DNA of 64,000 bases from an uncultured Micrococcaceae bacterium (GTDB lineage Bacteria; Actinomycetota; Actinomycetes; Actinomycetales; Micrococcaceae), in assembly GCA_947502645.1 (NCBI GenBank), contig CANNAD010000001.1:868001-932000 (forward strand), read 5' to 3'. Within the stretch, counting starts at the first letter, position 1, and each line of letters starts with the position of its first letter. Made by a program: the position numbers and the translations under genes. Positions 1 to 8,948 of this stretch are shown one piece after another. The notes under the pieces are model-generated. The model worked only from the letters and a program-made list of their open reading frames with translations. It was not told the DNA's origin and searched no databases.

Positions 1-1
1 G

Positions 2-631
2 CTCTACCTGGGCATCGTGGTGGGGCTCTCACTCGTTCTGCTGCTGCTGGTCTTCCGGTCCATCATGGTTCCGCTGATCGCAACCGGTGGTTTCATGCTC
101 TCCCTCGGCGCGAGCTTCGGGGCGATCGTGGCCATCTACCAGTGGGGCTGGCTCTCGACGATCTTCGATGTACCGAACCCTGGTCCGATCCTCAGCTTCC
201 TGCCGATGATCCTGATCGGCGTGCTCTTCGGCCTGGCCATGGATTACCAGATGTTCCTGGTCTCCGGAATGCGGGAGTCCTACGTCCATGGGCAGGATGC
301 ACGAACCGCTGTTGTCAGCGGCTTCAATCATGGCGCGAGGGTGGTGACGGCGGCCGCGATCATCATGGTGTCCGTGTTCGCAGGGTTCATCTTCAGCCAC
401 CTGACCATGGTCCGGCCCATTGGCTTCGCGCTGGCGTTCGGGGTGCTCATGGACGCGTTCGTGGTCCGTATGGCCCTTATCCCAGCCGCCATGCACATTC
501 TGGGCAAGCACGCCTGGTGGCTGCCCAGGTGGCTCGACAGGATTCTGCCGGATGTTGACGTCGAAGGGGCAAAGCTCCTCAAGGACGCCGACGAGACGAA
601 GGCCCCAGAGCCGGAACCTGCTGTCCGATAA
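2..631 (+). CDS. MMPL/RND-family transporter, C-terminal part (5' truncated by window edge)
   Basis: The frame is open from base 2, so this is the end of a longer gene. About 210 residues are visible, with five or six hydrophobic segments typical of the second membrane half of MmpL-type RND exporters. The conserved block GVLFGLAMDYQMFLVSG is the family hallmark; its Asp-Tyr pair belongs to the proton-relay helix. It is followed by HGARVVTAAAIIM and a short charged cytoplasmic tail ending in Pro/Glu repeats. The family exports lipids or hydrophobic compounds across the inner membrane by proton antiport. The substrate cannot be told from this fragment. The gene ends against a strong shared terminator facing the next, convergent gene. 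Confidence 0.9.
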   Translation, partial: LYLGIVVGLSLVLLLLVFRSIMVPLIATGGFMLSLGASFGAIVAIYQWGWLSTIFDVPNPGPILSFLPMILIGVLFGLAMDYQMFLVSGMRESYVHGQDARTAVVSGFNHGARVVTAAAIIMVSVFAGFIFSHLTMVRPIGFALAFGVLMDAFVVRMALIPAAMHILGKHAWWLPRWLDRILPDVDVEGAKLLKDADETKAPEPEPAVR

Positions 632-641
632 CTGAATAAAC

Positions 642-679
642 AACTGTGCGCCGGCCCGAAGGCCGGCGCACAGTTATTT
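642..679. terminator. Strong bidirectional intrinsic terminator
   Basis: A 15-bp perfect GC-rich stem (arms 642-656 and 661-675) closes a CGAA tetraloop. It is followed by ATTT on the plus strand and by a GTTTATT stretch on the minus strand. It lies between the convergent MMPL gene and the gene at 685-3240, and would stop transcription from both sides. Confidence 0.9.
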
Positions 680-684
680 GATGG

Positions 685-3240
685 CTAGTCCTCGAAGCTG
701 ACCGTCAATTTGTCCTTCTCGATCACAACATCACCGGAGAAGTACAGGCTCGCGCTGCTGTCTTCCTTCTCCCATTCGGCAGGTTCGTCGTCCCACGCCG
801 TGTTGCGCTCATAGGTCACCGTCGCTTCGCCGTCAGTTGCATTGAGGCGCATCTGCGTGCCCTGCCAGCCCTCAGAAACCTCGTACGTTGGCTCCTGTGA
901 CAGCTTCCAGCTGATATTCCGGTAATCCTTCTCGTCCCCGAACGTGAACATCCGGTTCGGGCAGGACTCCGGCTCCGCCTCCTTCGCAGCCACGCACTTC
1001 TCCAGATACGCTTTTGCCTGCGCGATCGCGTCCTTCTGCACGGCGTCCGTCAGGTTAATCTCGAACTGCACACCCCTCTTGCCGATAGCCAATGGATCAA
1101 CGGAGACGCTGGCCGTCTGCGGTTCGCCGAGAGTCACATACTTGGTTCCCTCCGGCGGGGTGATGACATAGTCACCTGGAAGAACGGGCAGCAGCATTAG
1201 CGGCGACTGCTGACCCGCACTCGAAAGTTCAACATCCACCCCGTTTACCTTGAAAACCCCCTCACCTCCGGGGATTTCGATGGGCAGATGCCACGCAGCA
1301 CCGCTGAGGACCCGCCACTCGTTGAAGACCAGCGCGGTTCGGTCACCTTCCTCCAGAGCGAAAGTGATGGGAACTGTCTTGGAATCCTGCGTGATGTCCG
1401 CAGTAACCAAAGCGCCGTCGTCAGTTGTCTCAATGTCGCGGATCTCATAACCGCTGATCCGGTTCTCGGCAGCCTTGAAAATCTCGTTGTTCAGCAGAAC
1501 CTGTTCCTGGGTGGTCACGTTCGGGTCGAGGATATCGACCGCGGCTTCGGCGTCGCCGTCCTTCAGCGCGTCGAGATACTTCTCGACCTGTGCCTGAGGC
1601 CCGTAAACGGTGGTAGCCGCAACGTTGTACGCCACCGTGGCTCCAACAGAAAGTACGACGACGGCTCCCACAATAATTCCGCCCACCTTGAGTCGCTTTT
1701 TCGTCTGGGCAGTCATGGGCTTGGCTTCGACGACCGGGCCAGCGGACGCGGTCTGGGCGCCGGACGATTCCTGGTCAGGAGAACCGGCTGTAACGCCCTG
1801 GCTATCCGCACCCAACCGTTGCCGGACGCGAACCGGGACAAGGGGAACGAGGGTCGGCGCCACGAAACGTGAGCCCGCTTCGATTGCTGCACCCCACAGC
1901 CCCATGATCAGGAAGGTCCACGGTGCGAGGGCGAGGCTGCCGGAGATCGCAAGGATTCCCGCATCGACGTCGAAGAGGGCAGCGCTGAGGAGTGCCAACA
2001 GAAGCCCGCCGGCCAGGAAAGCGGCCGGCAGCGTCGCCCAGGAACTCCAGTGCTTTGACGCGCGCGGTCGCATGAGGGACCAGGCCACCGAAGCGCATAC
2101 CGCAAGCAGCAGGGTGAGGACTGCCATCAACAAGGCAACCCACCACGGAAGAGTGAACAGGTGGACGGAATCCGACGTCATGCTCGTTGATGTTCTGACG
2201 GCGGAGAGGTGACCGAGGCCGTAGGACCACGCGGCGGCGGTGGGGAGCCACAGGGGTGCGGCGAATGCGGCTACCGCGCCGCCCTTCACTGCAGCTGCAA
2301 TGAGCAGAGCGAAGCCGGTAACGGTTGTGTACGTGAGGAAATGCAGGCCGAACAGACGCATCGCGGGGACACTGTCCGGCAATTTCTCGCGCAGCAGGGA
2401 AGGTTTTCCGGATGCTGAGCGACGCCCGGCAAAGCTTGCCAGCGTTCCCATGAGAATGGCTCCGAAGAACAGGGACGCAGAGGCGCTGTTCAGGGTCAGC
2501 TCGGTGCCGTTATCCTGACTGCGAATGGTGAAGATCTGTGCAAGCAGAGTGGCAATGACGGCCAGGACCACACCGGTTGCGCCAGCCAGAAGCCAACGCT
2601 GCACCGTGGTCGTTGGGCTCCCACGTTCAGCCCTGCGCCCCAGCCACCACAGGGTGGCTGATGCCAGCGCGGTGAGGAGCAGCGGCATCATCCACAGCAT
2701 GCCGCCCAGCTGGATGGAAGTGCCAAGGAACTCGCTATCCATCTGCGTGTTCAGAGAACCCATGAGAGCCAGGCCCGCCACCTGGAACGGCGCCCCGATG
2801 ATGAAGAGGATCCCGCTGGTGATCTCCGACGTATCAACGCCGGACATCTCCTGAAGCCTGCCATCCATCGCGGAGTCCGCGGAGAACAGCGAACCAATGA
2901 ACACCAGCACCAGAGCGGCGATGGTGCCCACCACGGTGACCCCATAAGCGATCGCGGCGGAAATCGCGGCTCCAACCCACTGCCGCGGCCCAACCCCGTT
3001 CAGAACCGTTCGCGCCGGCCGGGCAGGAGCGGCTGCAAAAGCAGGGTCGGGAGCCGGAGTAAAACCGGCGTCAGGAGCAGCGGCAGGAGCTGCAGGAGCC
3101 GGCGGCTGGTTCGGGGGCGCGGGGACAGAACTCCCGGGTGCGGCAGCCGACTGGCCATCCGCGCCATTGGAGCTGCCGGCGTCGGGCTGAGAGGTGTTTA
3201 GCTGGTTGTCTGGTGCTGGCTCGGGCGAGTCCGAAGTCAT
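685..3240 (-). CDS. Large multi-pass membrane protein with C-terminal extracytoplasmic domains, function unknown
   Basis: 851 residues. The first 80 are a disordered Pro/Ala-rich cytoplasmic tail. Residues about 90-465 hold roughly ten hydrophobic helices. A linker (about 470-525) ends in basic residues before one more membrane helix near 527-550, and the last 300 residues appear extracytoplasmic. Just after that helix the stretch VEKYLDALKDGDAEAAVDIL resembles the start of an NTF2-like or DUF4878-type domain often seen on actinobacterial cell-surface proteins. Two Cys near the C terminus (CVAAKEAEPESC) could form a disulfide. I do not recognise the full architecture. It could sense or scaffold envelope processes, but no catalytic motif is visible. 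The start is ATG with AGGGA upstream. Confidence 0.8.
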   Translation of the reverse strand: MTSDSPEPAPDNQLNTSQPDAGSSNGADGQSAAAPGSSVPAPPNQPPAPAAPAAAPDAGFTPAPDPAFAAAPARPARTVLNGVGPRQWVGAAISAAIAYGVTVVGTIAALVLVFIGSLFSADSAMDGRLQEMSGVDTSEITSGILFIIGAPFQVAGLALMGSLNTQMDSEFLGTSIQLGGMLWMMPLLLTALASATLWWLGRRAERGSPTTTVQRWLLAGATGVVLAVIATLLAQIFTIRSQDNGTELTLNSASASLFFGAILMGTLASFAGRRSASGKPSLLREKLPDSVPAMRLFGLHFLTYTTVTGFALLIAAAVKGGAVAAFAAPLWLPTAAAWSYGLGHLSAVRTSTSMTSDSVHLFTLPWWVALLMAVLTLLLAVCASVAWSLMRPRASKHWSSWATLPAAFLAGGLLLALLSAALFDVDAGILAISGSLALAPWTFLIMGLWGAAIEAGSRFVAPTLVPLVPVRVRQRLGADSQGVTAGSPDQESSGAQTASAGPVVEAKPMTAQTKKRLKVGGIIVGAVVVLSVGATVAYNVAATTVYGPQAQVEKYLDALKDGDAEAAVDILDPNVTTQEQVLLNNEIFKAAENRISGYEIRDIETTDDGALVTADITQDSKTVPITFALEEGDRTALVFNEWRVLSGAAWHLPIEIPGGEGVFKVNGVDVELSSAGQQSPLMLLPVLPGDYVITPPEGTKYVTLGEPQTASVSVDPLAIGKRGVQFEINLTDAVQKDAIAQAKAYLEKCVAAKEAEPESCPNRMFTFGDEKDYRNISWKLSQEPTYEVSEGWQGTQMRLNATDGEATVTYERNTAWDDEPAEWEKEDSSASLYFSGDVVIEKDKLTVSFED

Positions 3241-3300
3241 GAATATCCCTGTTTGATGGAGACAGGGACATTCCCATAACGCCCCCCGCGACTCAATCTA

Positions 3301-4512
3301 CTACGGTGCCGGAGAACGATCGTTTGGCCTGTGGATATCGTTATGATGGGTGCCCGGAGACGCCGCAGCAGGGGCCGCGAGGAAGGACACAAGTACCGCG
3401 GCACCGACCGCCAGCAACGCGTTTCGGATGCCCACAACGTCCCCCAGGAAACCGAGCAACGGCGGGCCTGCGAGGAAGGCAATATACCCAATGCTGGAAA
3501 CAACGGACACCCGGGCTGCGGCGCGGCGGGGCTCATCAGCAGCAGCAGACATTCCCATCGGGAATCCGAGTGCGGCACCCAGCCCCCACAAGACTGCACC
3601 CACACCGCTGACATAGATGTTCGGGCCGAAAACGAACAACAACAATCCAACGAGGGCCGAGCCCAACGTCACCTGCAGGACAAGCACCCGGCCGAAGCGA
3701 TCGATGAACCGGCCACCAATAAAGCGAAAAACCGTCATGGAGGCCACGAATACGGCGAACATCATCGCTCCGGTTGCCTCGGTGCTGTTCAGCCCGTCCA
3801 CCGTGGCCTTGGCAATCCAGTCATTCGCCGCCCCCTCGGTCAGGGCCGCACCGAGAACCACGAGCCCGATGAGCAGCGTCCGCGACTCCCGCCAGGCACC
3901 AAACCGGGTAGCGGGAACAGCATGCGGATCATGCTCCACATGGATCTGCTGCACCAGAAAGTATCGGGGCATCCAGAGCGACACCGTCAACGCCAGAACG
4001 GAAATGGCCGCAAGGTGTAAGGGCAACTCAATCTTCAGAGCTGACAGCCCCGCACCGATGATCGCACCCACAAATGCGCCAGCGCTGAACCCGGCATGAA
4101 ACTTCGGCATGATCGTCCGACGGAGGCGATGCTCGACGTCGGCCCCCTCAATGTTCATGGCGACATCCCACAGGGCGATGCCCGTCCCGAGAATGAACAG
4201 GCCAATGCCCGTGAACGGTACGGACGTCTGCGCCAGCCCGACGGCGACAATCACCGCACCGGCGGACGCGGCGACACCGCCAATTCGCACCGTATTCCCG
4301 GTACCGACCCTGGCGGTCACCATCCCGCTCAGGGGCAAGGCGATGACGGAACCGATGGCACCGAACAACAGCAGCGCGCCCATGGCACCGGAGCTGAGGC
4401 CGAGTGTCTCCGACGCGGAAGGGATGCGGGCGGCCCAGCTCGCAAAGACCAGACCGTTCAGACCAAAAACGGCGAACGTTGCGCACATGGCGGCGTTGAG
4501 ATGTGAAGTCAC
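3301..4512 (-). CDS. Major facilitator superfamily transporter
   Basis: 403 residues with twelve predicted membrane helices and an internal two-fold repeat, as in MFS permeases of the fucose-permease/YbjJ type. The motif-A region between helices 2 and 3 reads LSGMVTARVGTGN, and the cytoplasmic loop after helix 8 carries GGRFIDRFGRV, the corresponding motif of the second half. It is a secondary transporter of the inner membrane; the substrate is unknown. The called start is GTG; a later Met (residue 9) is possible because no clear ribosome-binding site is visible. It lies downstream of the ABC-F gene on the same strand, 45 bp away. Confidence 0.88.
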   Translation of the reverse strand: MTSHLNAAMCATFAVFGLNGLVFASWAARIPSASETLGLSSGAMGALLLFGAIGSVIALPLSGMVTARVGTGNTVRIGGVAASAGAVIVAVGLAQTSVPFTGIGLFILGTGIALWDVAMNIEGADVEHRLRRTIMPKFHAGFSAGAFVGAIIGAGLSALKIELPLHLAAISVLALTVSLWMPRYFLVQQIHVEHDPHAVPATRFGAWRESRTLLIGLVVLGAALTEGAANDWIAKATVDGLNSTEATGAMMFAVFVASMTVFRFIGGRFIDRFGRVLVLQVTLGSALVGLLLFVFGPNIYVSGVGAVLWGLGAALGFPMGMSAAADEPRRAAARVSVVSSIGYIAFLAGPPLLGFLGDVVGIRNALLAVGAAVLVSFLAAPAAASPGTHHNDIHRPNDRSPAP

Positions 4513-4557
4513 GGAGCTAAGTTAAGCGCGTGGTCGACGGTGCGTCCAGCGGCGCCC

Positions 4558-6240
4558 CTACCGGGCACGGACCACCCGTGTTTCATCCCACACCGGATCC
4601 TTGGTTTCGTAGACTTTCCCGTCGGATCCGAAGACGAGGAACCGGTCGAAACTGCGCGCGAACCAGCGGTCGTGCGTCACGGCCATGACCGTTCCGTCGA
4701 ACTGATCGATTGCCTTTTCCAGGGCTTCGGCGGAGTGCAGATCCAGGTTGTCCGTCGGCTCGTCGAGTAGCAGTAGGGTTGCTCCGGACAGTTCGAGCAA
4801 CAGGATCTGCAGGCGGGCTTGCTGCCCGCCTGAGAGGGAGTTGTATTTCTGCTCTGCCTGCCCGGCGAGACCGTAGCGGTCCAGCACGCCCGACGCCGCT
4901 TCCCTGCCAAGGCCTGAACGGTGCTCATCTCCGCGGTGCAGGATGTCCAGCAGCGTGCGGTCCAGCAGGTCCGGCCGTGCATGGGTCTGGGCGAAGAACC
5001 CTGGCCGGATACGTGCACCGAGTTTCACTGTTCCCTCGTGCGGCACTTCGGCTATTTCGACGTCGGAAACGGGCTCGTGTTCCTTCTCCGGGTCCGTTCC
5101 CCCGCCGGCGAGAAGCCGCAGGAAGTGTGACTTGCCGGAGCCGTTGGAGCCCAGCACGCCCACTCTGTCGCCGTACCAGATCTCGGTGCTGAATGGTTTC
5201 ATCAGCCCCGTCAGTTCAAGGCTTTTCGCGACGACAGCGCGTTTGGCCGTGCGGCCGCCCTTGAGCCGCATATTCACGTTCTGCTCAATGGGGATCGCTT
5301 CGGGTGGGCCTGCTTCCAGGAACTTGGCCAGCCGGGTTTGGGCTGCGTGGTAGCGGTTCGCCATGTCGGAACGGAACGCTGCCTTGTTTTTGTACATGTT
5401 CACAAGCTCCTTGAGCTTGATATGTTCCTCGTCCCATCGCCGTCGTAGTTCCTCGAAGCGCGCGTTGCGATCCGTTCGGGCCTGCAGGTAGGACTCGAAG
5501 GCACCGCCGTGAACCCAGCTCGTGGCACCGAGGGCCCCGGGCTCTAACGTGACGATGCGGGTGGCTGCGTTCGCCAGCAGTTCGCGGTCGTGGCTGACAA
5601 ACAGCACGGATTTCTTGGACTCGTTCAGCTTGGCCTCGAGCCAGCGCTTGCCCGGCACGTCCAGGTAGTTGTCCGGTTCATCCAGCAGGAGCGGCTCGTC
5701 CGGTCCGGAGAACAGTGCCTCCAGGACGAGCCGCTTCTGCTCGCCGCCCGATAGCGATGATGCGGCCCGGTGCTGTGCCCGCTCGTAGGGAATCCCCAGC
5801 GCCGCCATGGTCACCTCGTCCCAGGAGGTCTCAAGCTCGTAGCCGCCGGCGTCTCCCCAGTCTGCGATCGCCTGGGCGTAGCGCATCTGGGTTGGTTCGT
5901 CTTCGTTCTCCATCATGGCCAGTTCGGCCTTGTCGACGGCGGCTGCCGCTTGCGCGAGGGCGGGAGGCGCTGCGGAAACGAGGAGGTCGCGGACGGTGCT
6001 GTCGTCGCGGACCTGGCCTACGAACTGACGCATGATGCCCATCCGGCCGGAGCGGGTGACGGCGCCTTCGTCGGGCGTGATGTCGCCAGCCACAATGCGC
6101 AGCAGCGTGGTTTTGCCGGTTCCGTTGGGTCCGATCAGTGCCGTTTTATGCCCCTCGCCGACTTTGAAGCCGACTCCGTTGAGGAGCTGCCTTCCGTCAG
6201 AGAGGAAGTAGGTGATGTTGGAGATATCGAGGTGTGCCAC
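4558..6240 (-). CDS. ABC-F family ATPase (ribosome-associated, no membrane domain)
   Basis: 560 residues with two tandem ABC cassettes and no membrane helices, the ABC-F layout. Cassette 1 has Walker A GPNGTGKTT (about residue 37), signature LSGGEQKR and Walker B LLLDEPDNYLD. Cassette 2 has GSNGSGKS, LSGGQQAR and LLLDEPTDNLD. The charged helical linker between them (about residues 250-330) matches the P-site tRNA interaction motif region. ABC-F proteins act on the ribosome as translation factors or antibiotic-protection proteins; which applies here cannot be decided by motif reading. Start is ATG. The gap upstream holds one copy of an interspersed repeat. Confidence 0.92.
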   Translation of the reverse strand: MAHLDISNITYFLSDGRQLLNGVGFKVGEGHKTALIGPNGTGKTTLLRIVAGDITPDEGAVTRSGRMGIMRQFVGQVRDDSTVRDLLVSAAPPALAQAAAAVDKAELAMMENEDEPTQMRYAQAIADWGDAGGYELETSWDEVTMAALGIPYERAQHRAASSLSGGEQKRLVLEALFSGPDEPLLLDEPDNYLDVPGKRWLEAKLNESKKSVLFVSHDRELLANAATRIVTLEPGALGATSWVHGGAFESYLQARTDRNARFEELRRRWDEEHIKLKELVNMYKNKAAFRSDMANRYHAAQTRLAKFLEAGPPEAIPIEQNVNMRLKGGRTAKRAVVAKSLELTGLMKPFSTEIWYGDRVGVLGSNGSGKSHFLRLLAGGGTDPEKEHEPVSDVEIAEVPHEGTVKLGARIRPGFFAQTHARPDLLDRTLLDILHRGDEHRSGLGREAASGVLDRYGLAGQAEQKYNSLSGGQQARLQILLLELSGATLLLLDEPTDNLDLHSAEALEKAIDQFDGTVMAVTHDRWFARSFDRFLVFGSDGKVYETKDPVWDETRVVRAR

Positions 6241-6263
6241 CTATCAAGTGTGGCACCCCCTGC

Positions 6264-6344
6264 GCGAGATCACCCTTTGCCGCCGAAATCGGGGGTTGTA
6301 AGGGGTGATCTGGCGGACAAACCCCGACCTCGCGGCTGGCTGGT
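6264..6344. repeat. Interspersed palindromic element, copy A
   Basis: About 80 bp sharing strong similarity with 52887-52966, 46 kb away. Both contain AGATCACCCT near the left end and GGGGTGATCT about 25 bp later (an inverted pair), plus ACAAACCCCGACCTCG at the right end, which can pair with an internal CGARRTC segment. The two stems interleave in the order L1-L2-R1-R2. Right of the core, a 17-bp near-direct repeat occurs at 6329-6345 and 6359-6375. Both copies sit between genes. Confidence 0.75.
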
Positions 6345-6381
6345 GGAGGCTCTCGCTGCTCGCGGCTGGCCGGTGAAGCGG

Positions 6382-6846
6382 TCAGCGCTCCACGAGGATT
6401 CCGTCCTCATCAGCGAACACCATGGCACCGGGCCGGAAGACGACGCCGTCGATGGTCACCTCAACATCAACCTCGCCGGCACCGGTCTTTTCGCTCTTGC
6501 GCGGATTGCTGCCGAGCGCCTTGACGCCCAATGGGAGTTTCGAGATCTCGGCCCGGTCCCGGATCAGACCATTGATGACGACGCCGCTCCAGCCGTTCTC
6601 GACGGCTGACTTGGCAATCATGTCCCCCATCAACGCGCTGCGGTGCGACCCCGCGCCGTCCACCACCAGCACAGCGCCCTCACCCGGAGTGGCGAGGATG
6701 GACTTCACCAGGGCGTTGTCCTCGAGACACCGTACGGTACGGATACGGCCGCTGAAGCGTGTATTCGCGCCAAGGTCCTGGAACTGGAGTCCTACAGACT
6801 GCAGTTCTTCCCCGCGCTCATCGTAAAGGTCGGCTGTGGCGGTCAT
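6382..6846 (-). CDS. rraA: RraA-family protein (RNase E activity regulator / 4-hydroxy-4-methyl-2-oxoglutarate aldolase fold)
   Basis: 154 residues, the usual size for RraA. The segment VVDGAGSHRSALMGD corresponds to the family glycine loop, and GLIRDRAEI carries the conserved Arg-Asp pair. In E. coli RraA inhibits RNase E; many homologues are instead metal-dependent aldolase/decarboxylases, so the role in this organism is uncertain. The C terminus ADEDGILVER is typical. It stands 18 bp downstream of the response-regulator gene on the same strand, so it may be cotranscribed. A TCCTT (AAGGA on the coding strand) lies just before the ATG. Confidence 0.88.
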   Translation of the reverse strand: MTATADLYDERGEELQSVGLQFQDLGANTRFSGRIRTVRCLEDNALVKSILATPGEGAVLVVDGAGSHRSALMGDMIAKSAVENGWSGVVINGLIRDRAEISKLPLGVKALGSNPRKSEKTGAGEVDVEVTIDGVVFRPGAMVFADEDGILVER

Positions 6847-6864
6847 GGACTCTCCTTGAGGTGG

Positions 6865-7509
6865 TCATCCGCGGACAATGCGCCGCTTGCGGGCCTCCCC
6901 GATCGCGGCTGTCCTGTTGTCGACACCCAGTTTGCCGTAGATGTGCACGAGATGCGTTTTGACCGTCGCTTCGGAAATGAACATCTGCCGGGCGATTTCC
7001 CTGTTGGACAGTCCCGTAGCGAGCAGTTCGACGAGTTCGACTTCGCGGGCTGACAGGGACGGTTGGGGGCTGCGGATCCGTCCCATCAGCCGGGCCGCAA
7101 CCTCAGGGGCGAGGGCAGTCTGCCCTGCTGCGGCTGAGAGAACTGCCTGACGGATCTGCTTGGGCGGCGCATCTTTCAGCATGTAACCGGCAGCACCGGC
7201 CTCTACCGCTGCCAGTATGTCTGCATCGGTGTCATATGTGGTCAGAATGAGGACTGGCGGACCATTCTGGCCCTTGATCTCGCGGGTAGCGGTGACGCCG
7301 TCCATGCCCTCGCCCATCTGAAGATCCATGAGCACGACGTCGGCCGGGTCACCGAGCGCGGCCAGCTTCGCCAGTTCGGCGATGGCCGCCTCACCTTCGG
7401 AAGCCTCGGCCACCACGGACATGCCCTGGAAGTCGGCGAGCATCGCACGAAGGCCGGCGCGGACCACCGGGTGGTCATCGACCAGCAGGATCCGGATCAA
7501 CTCGCTCAT
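6865..7509 (-). CDS. NarL/LuxR-family response regulator
   Basis: 214 residues. The N-terminal receiver domain contains the acidic pair LLVDDHP and the phosphoacceptor Asp in VVLMDLQM, with the conserved Lys in MLKDAPP. The C-terminal LuxR-type helix-turn-helix reads LSAREVELVELLATGLSNRE, then a recognition helix in ISEATVKTHL. It overlaps the preceding histidine-kinase gene by 4 bp (ATGA), so the two are translationally coupled. The pair is divergent from the ABC transporter at 8949-10725; the dyad in the shared control region (8809-8824) is a plausible binding site. Confidence 0.95.
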   Translation of the reverse strand: MSELIRILLVDDHPVVRAGLRAMLADFQGMSVVAEASEGEAAIAELAKLAALGDPADVVLMDLQMGEGMDGVTATREIKGQNGPPVLILTTYDTDADILAAVEAGAAGYMLKDAPPKQIRQAVLSAAAGQTALAPEVAARLMGRIRSPQPSLSAREVELVELLATGLSNREIARQMFISEATVKTHLVHIYGKLGVDNRTAAIGEARKRRIVRG

Positions 7510-8774
7510 GACCGGCTCTCCTCAGATGGCTCAGCTGCCTGAGCCTGAAGTGGAAGTCGTATGGCAATGACTGTTGAGCCCGCATCTTTCGACGATTCGG
7601 CGTCCAATGATCCTCCGAGGGCAAGCACCCGTTCGCGCAGCGAGAGGAGCCCGTATCCGGTCCCGTCGGGGCGTGGCTGGGAAGACAGGGTTGCCGGGTC
7701 AAAGCCGGAGCCGTCGTCGTAAACGTCCATGGTGACATCTTCGCCCAGAAAGGACAGCGTGACGACGGCGGTTGTCGCGTTCGCGTGCGCGGCGACGTTG
7801 GCGAGGCTGGCTTGGGCAGCCCTCAGGAGGGTCACTTCGTAGGGTGCTGGCAGGTCCATGGGTTCCCCTTCCAGCCGAAACCGGCACCGGAGGCCGCTGC
7901 CTTGTGCGGCGGCGCGTCGCTCGGTGCTCTCGCAGACTCGTTGAAGGCTGAGGACCAGGGATTCCTCGGGTTCGGTCAGTCCGCGGACAAACCGGCGAGC
8001 TTCGGCCAGGTTTTCCGATGCCGTCTCCTGCACTGTCTGCAGGCGCTCCTGCGCGAGGTCCGCGTTGTCGGCGTCGAGCGCGGACCGCACTGCCCGGGAC
8101 ACCAGAACGATGCTGGAAAGACCCTGCGCGAGGGTGTCGTGTATTTCCCGTGCAAGGCGTTCCCGCTCGGCCAGAACACCAGCGTTGTGCTGCGATTCGG
8201 CGAGCTCAACCCGCGTCCGGCGCAGTTCCTCCAGCGCGAGCCGCTGATTCACACCCTCGTTGTACAGCGCACCGTAGGCCATTCCCATGACCACCGCGAA
8301 CACAGCACCCACCATGGGCCCGAGCAGCATGGGCAAGGAGAAACCGCCGGAGTGCCACCACTGCGAGGCCACCACGATGCCGGTCAGGACCGTCACGGCC
8401 AGGATGGCGTGCCGCGGGCCCAGCAGGTGCAGGTGCAGGAAAAACAGGGGAAAGGCGAGCCACGAGAAATCGGCGCTCAACACGGACAGGGCCACCCACA
8501 GCAAGGACACCAGGGCCAGCCACGCCAGACCGAAGCGCTGCGGATCCAGCCCTCTGGCCGACACGGAATAACGCTTCTCCACCAGCGTCCCCGCCAGATA
8601 GACGACCCCCAGGATCACGGCCAGCACCAGGGCCAGGTACGACGTCGGGTGCCCCGGGTTGGACGCCAGCAGCCGGACCGTTCCGACCACCAGGAGCACA
8701 GCGAAACCGATATGCAGCGAAGTCCGCAGGACGCGAAGCACCAGCTCCGAGGCCGAGGAGGATTCAGGCTGCAT
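7506..8774 (-). CDS. Sensor histidine kinase, NarL-partner (HisKA_3) type
   Basis: 422 residues. About five membrane helices occupy residues 15-160 with very short loops, so the sensor is intramembrane rather than a large external domain. The dimerisation/phosphoacceptor box ERERLAREIHDTLAQGL contains the His, and the HATPase_c domain follows with DDGSGF and GYGLLSLRERV. This layout resembles cell-envelope-stress kinases of the LiaS type, which often control a neighbouring ABC exporter. Here an FtsX-like ABC transporter is divergently encoded 175 bp away. The stimulus is inferred only from that context. Confidence 0.93.
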   Translation of the reverse strand: MQPESSSASELVLRVLRTSLHIGFAVLLVVGTVRLLASNPGHPTSYLALVLAVILGVVYLAGTLVEKRYSVSARGLDPQRFGLAWLALVSLLWVALSVLSADFSWLAFPLFFLHLHLLGPRHAILAVTVLTGIVVASQWWHSGGFSLPMLLGPMVGAVFAVVMGMAYGALYNEGVNQRLALEELRRTRVELAESQHNAGVLAERERLAREIHDTLAQGLSSIVLVSRAVRSALDADNADLAQERLQTVQETASENLAEARRFVRGLTEPEESLVLSLQRVCESTERRAAAQGSGLRCRFRLEGEPMDLPAPYEVTLLRAAQASLANVAAHANATTAVVTLSFLGEDVTMDVYDDGSGFDPATLSSQPRPDGTGYGLLSLRERVLALGGSLDAESSKDAGSTVIAIRLPLQAQAAEPSEESRS

Positions 8775-8808
8775 GAATCTACCCTAGCCACCCGATCGGA
8801 CAATCGGA

Positions 8809-8824
8809 TCAACCGAACGGTTGA
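8809..8824. promoter_or_regulatory. Dyad operator candidate between the two-component system and the ABC transporter
   Basis: TCAACCGAACGGTTGA is a perfect inverted repeat with 7-bp arms and a 2-bp centre. Related half-sites (TTTCAACC, AATCAACC) follow within 45 bp. Its place in the 174-bp divergent promoter region fits a binding site for the adjacent NarL-type regulator. Function is inferred. Confidence 0.45.
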
Positions 8825-8917
8825 CGGGCCTTTCAACCATTCGGAAACCGCGAATCAACCGGGTCCACGATGTGCCCGAATCCGTTCCGAAGGAGAGTTG
8901 ATAAGGAAGGTTTTCAT

Positions 8918-8933
8918 GGCCCGGAAGCGGGCC
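8918..8933 (+). other. Small hairpin in the leader of the ABC permease gene
   Basis: GGCCCG-GAAG-CGGGCC forms a 6-bp stem with a GAAG loop, 15 bp before the permease ATG. There is no U-tract, so it is not a standard terminator. It lies just upstream of the GAGAGG ribosome-binding site and could influence initiation or mRNA stability. Confidence 0.3.
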
Positions 8934-8948
8934 CTTTGAGAGGAATAC

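Noticed and set aside
29-643. Long open frame antisense to the MMPL gene, and many similar antisense frames across the window (for example 5770-6609, 7785-8939, 9258-9959)
   Set aside because: They mirror GC-rich codon bias of real genes on the other strand, lack ribosome-binding sites and have His/Arg/Gly-rich shadow composition.
6329-6375. Spaced direct repeats CTCGCGGCTGGC as a CRISPR-like array
   Set aside because: Only two copies with a 13-bp spacer, no cas genes; it is a local duplication beside the interspersed element.
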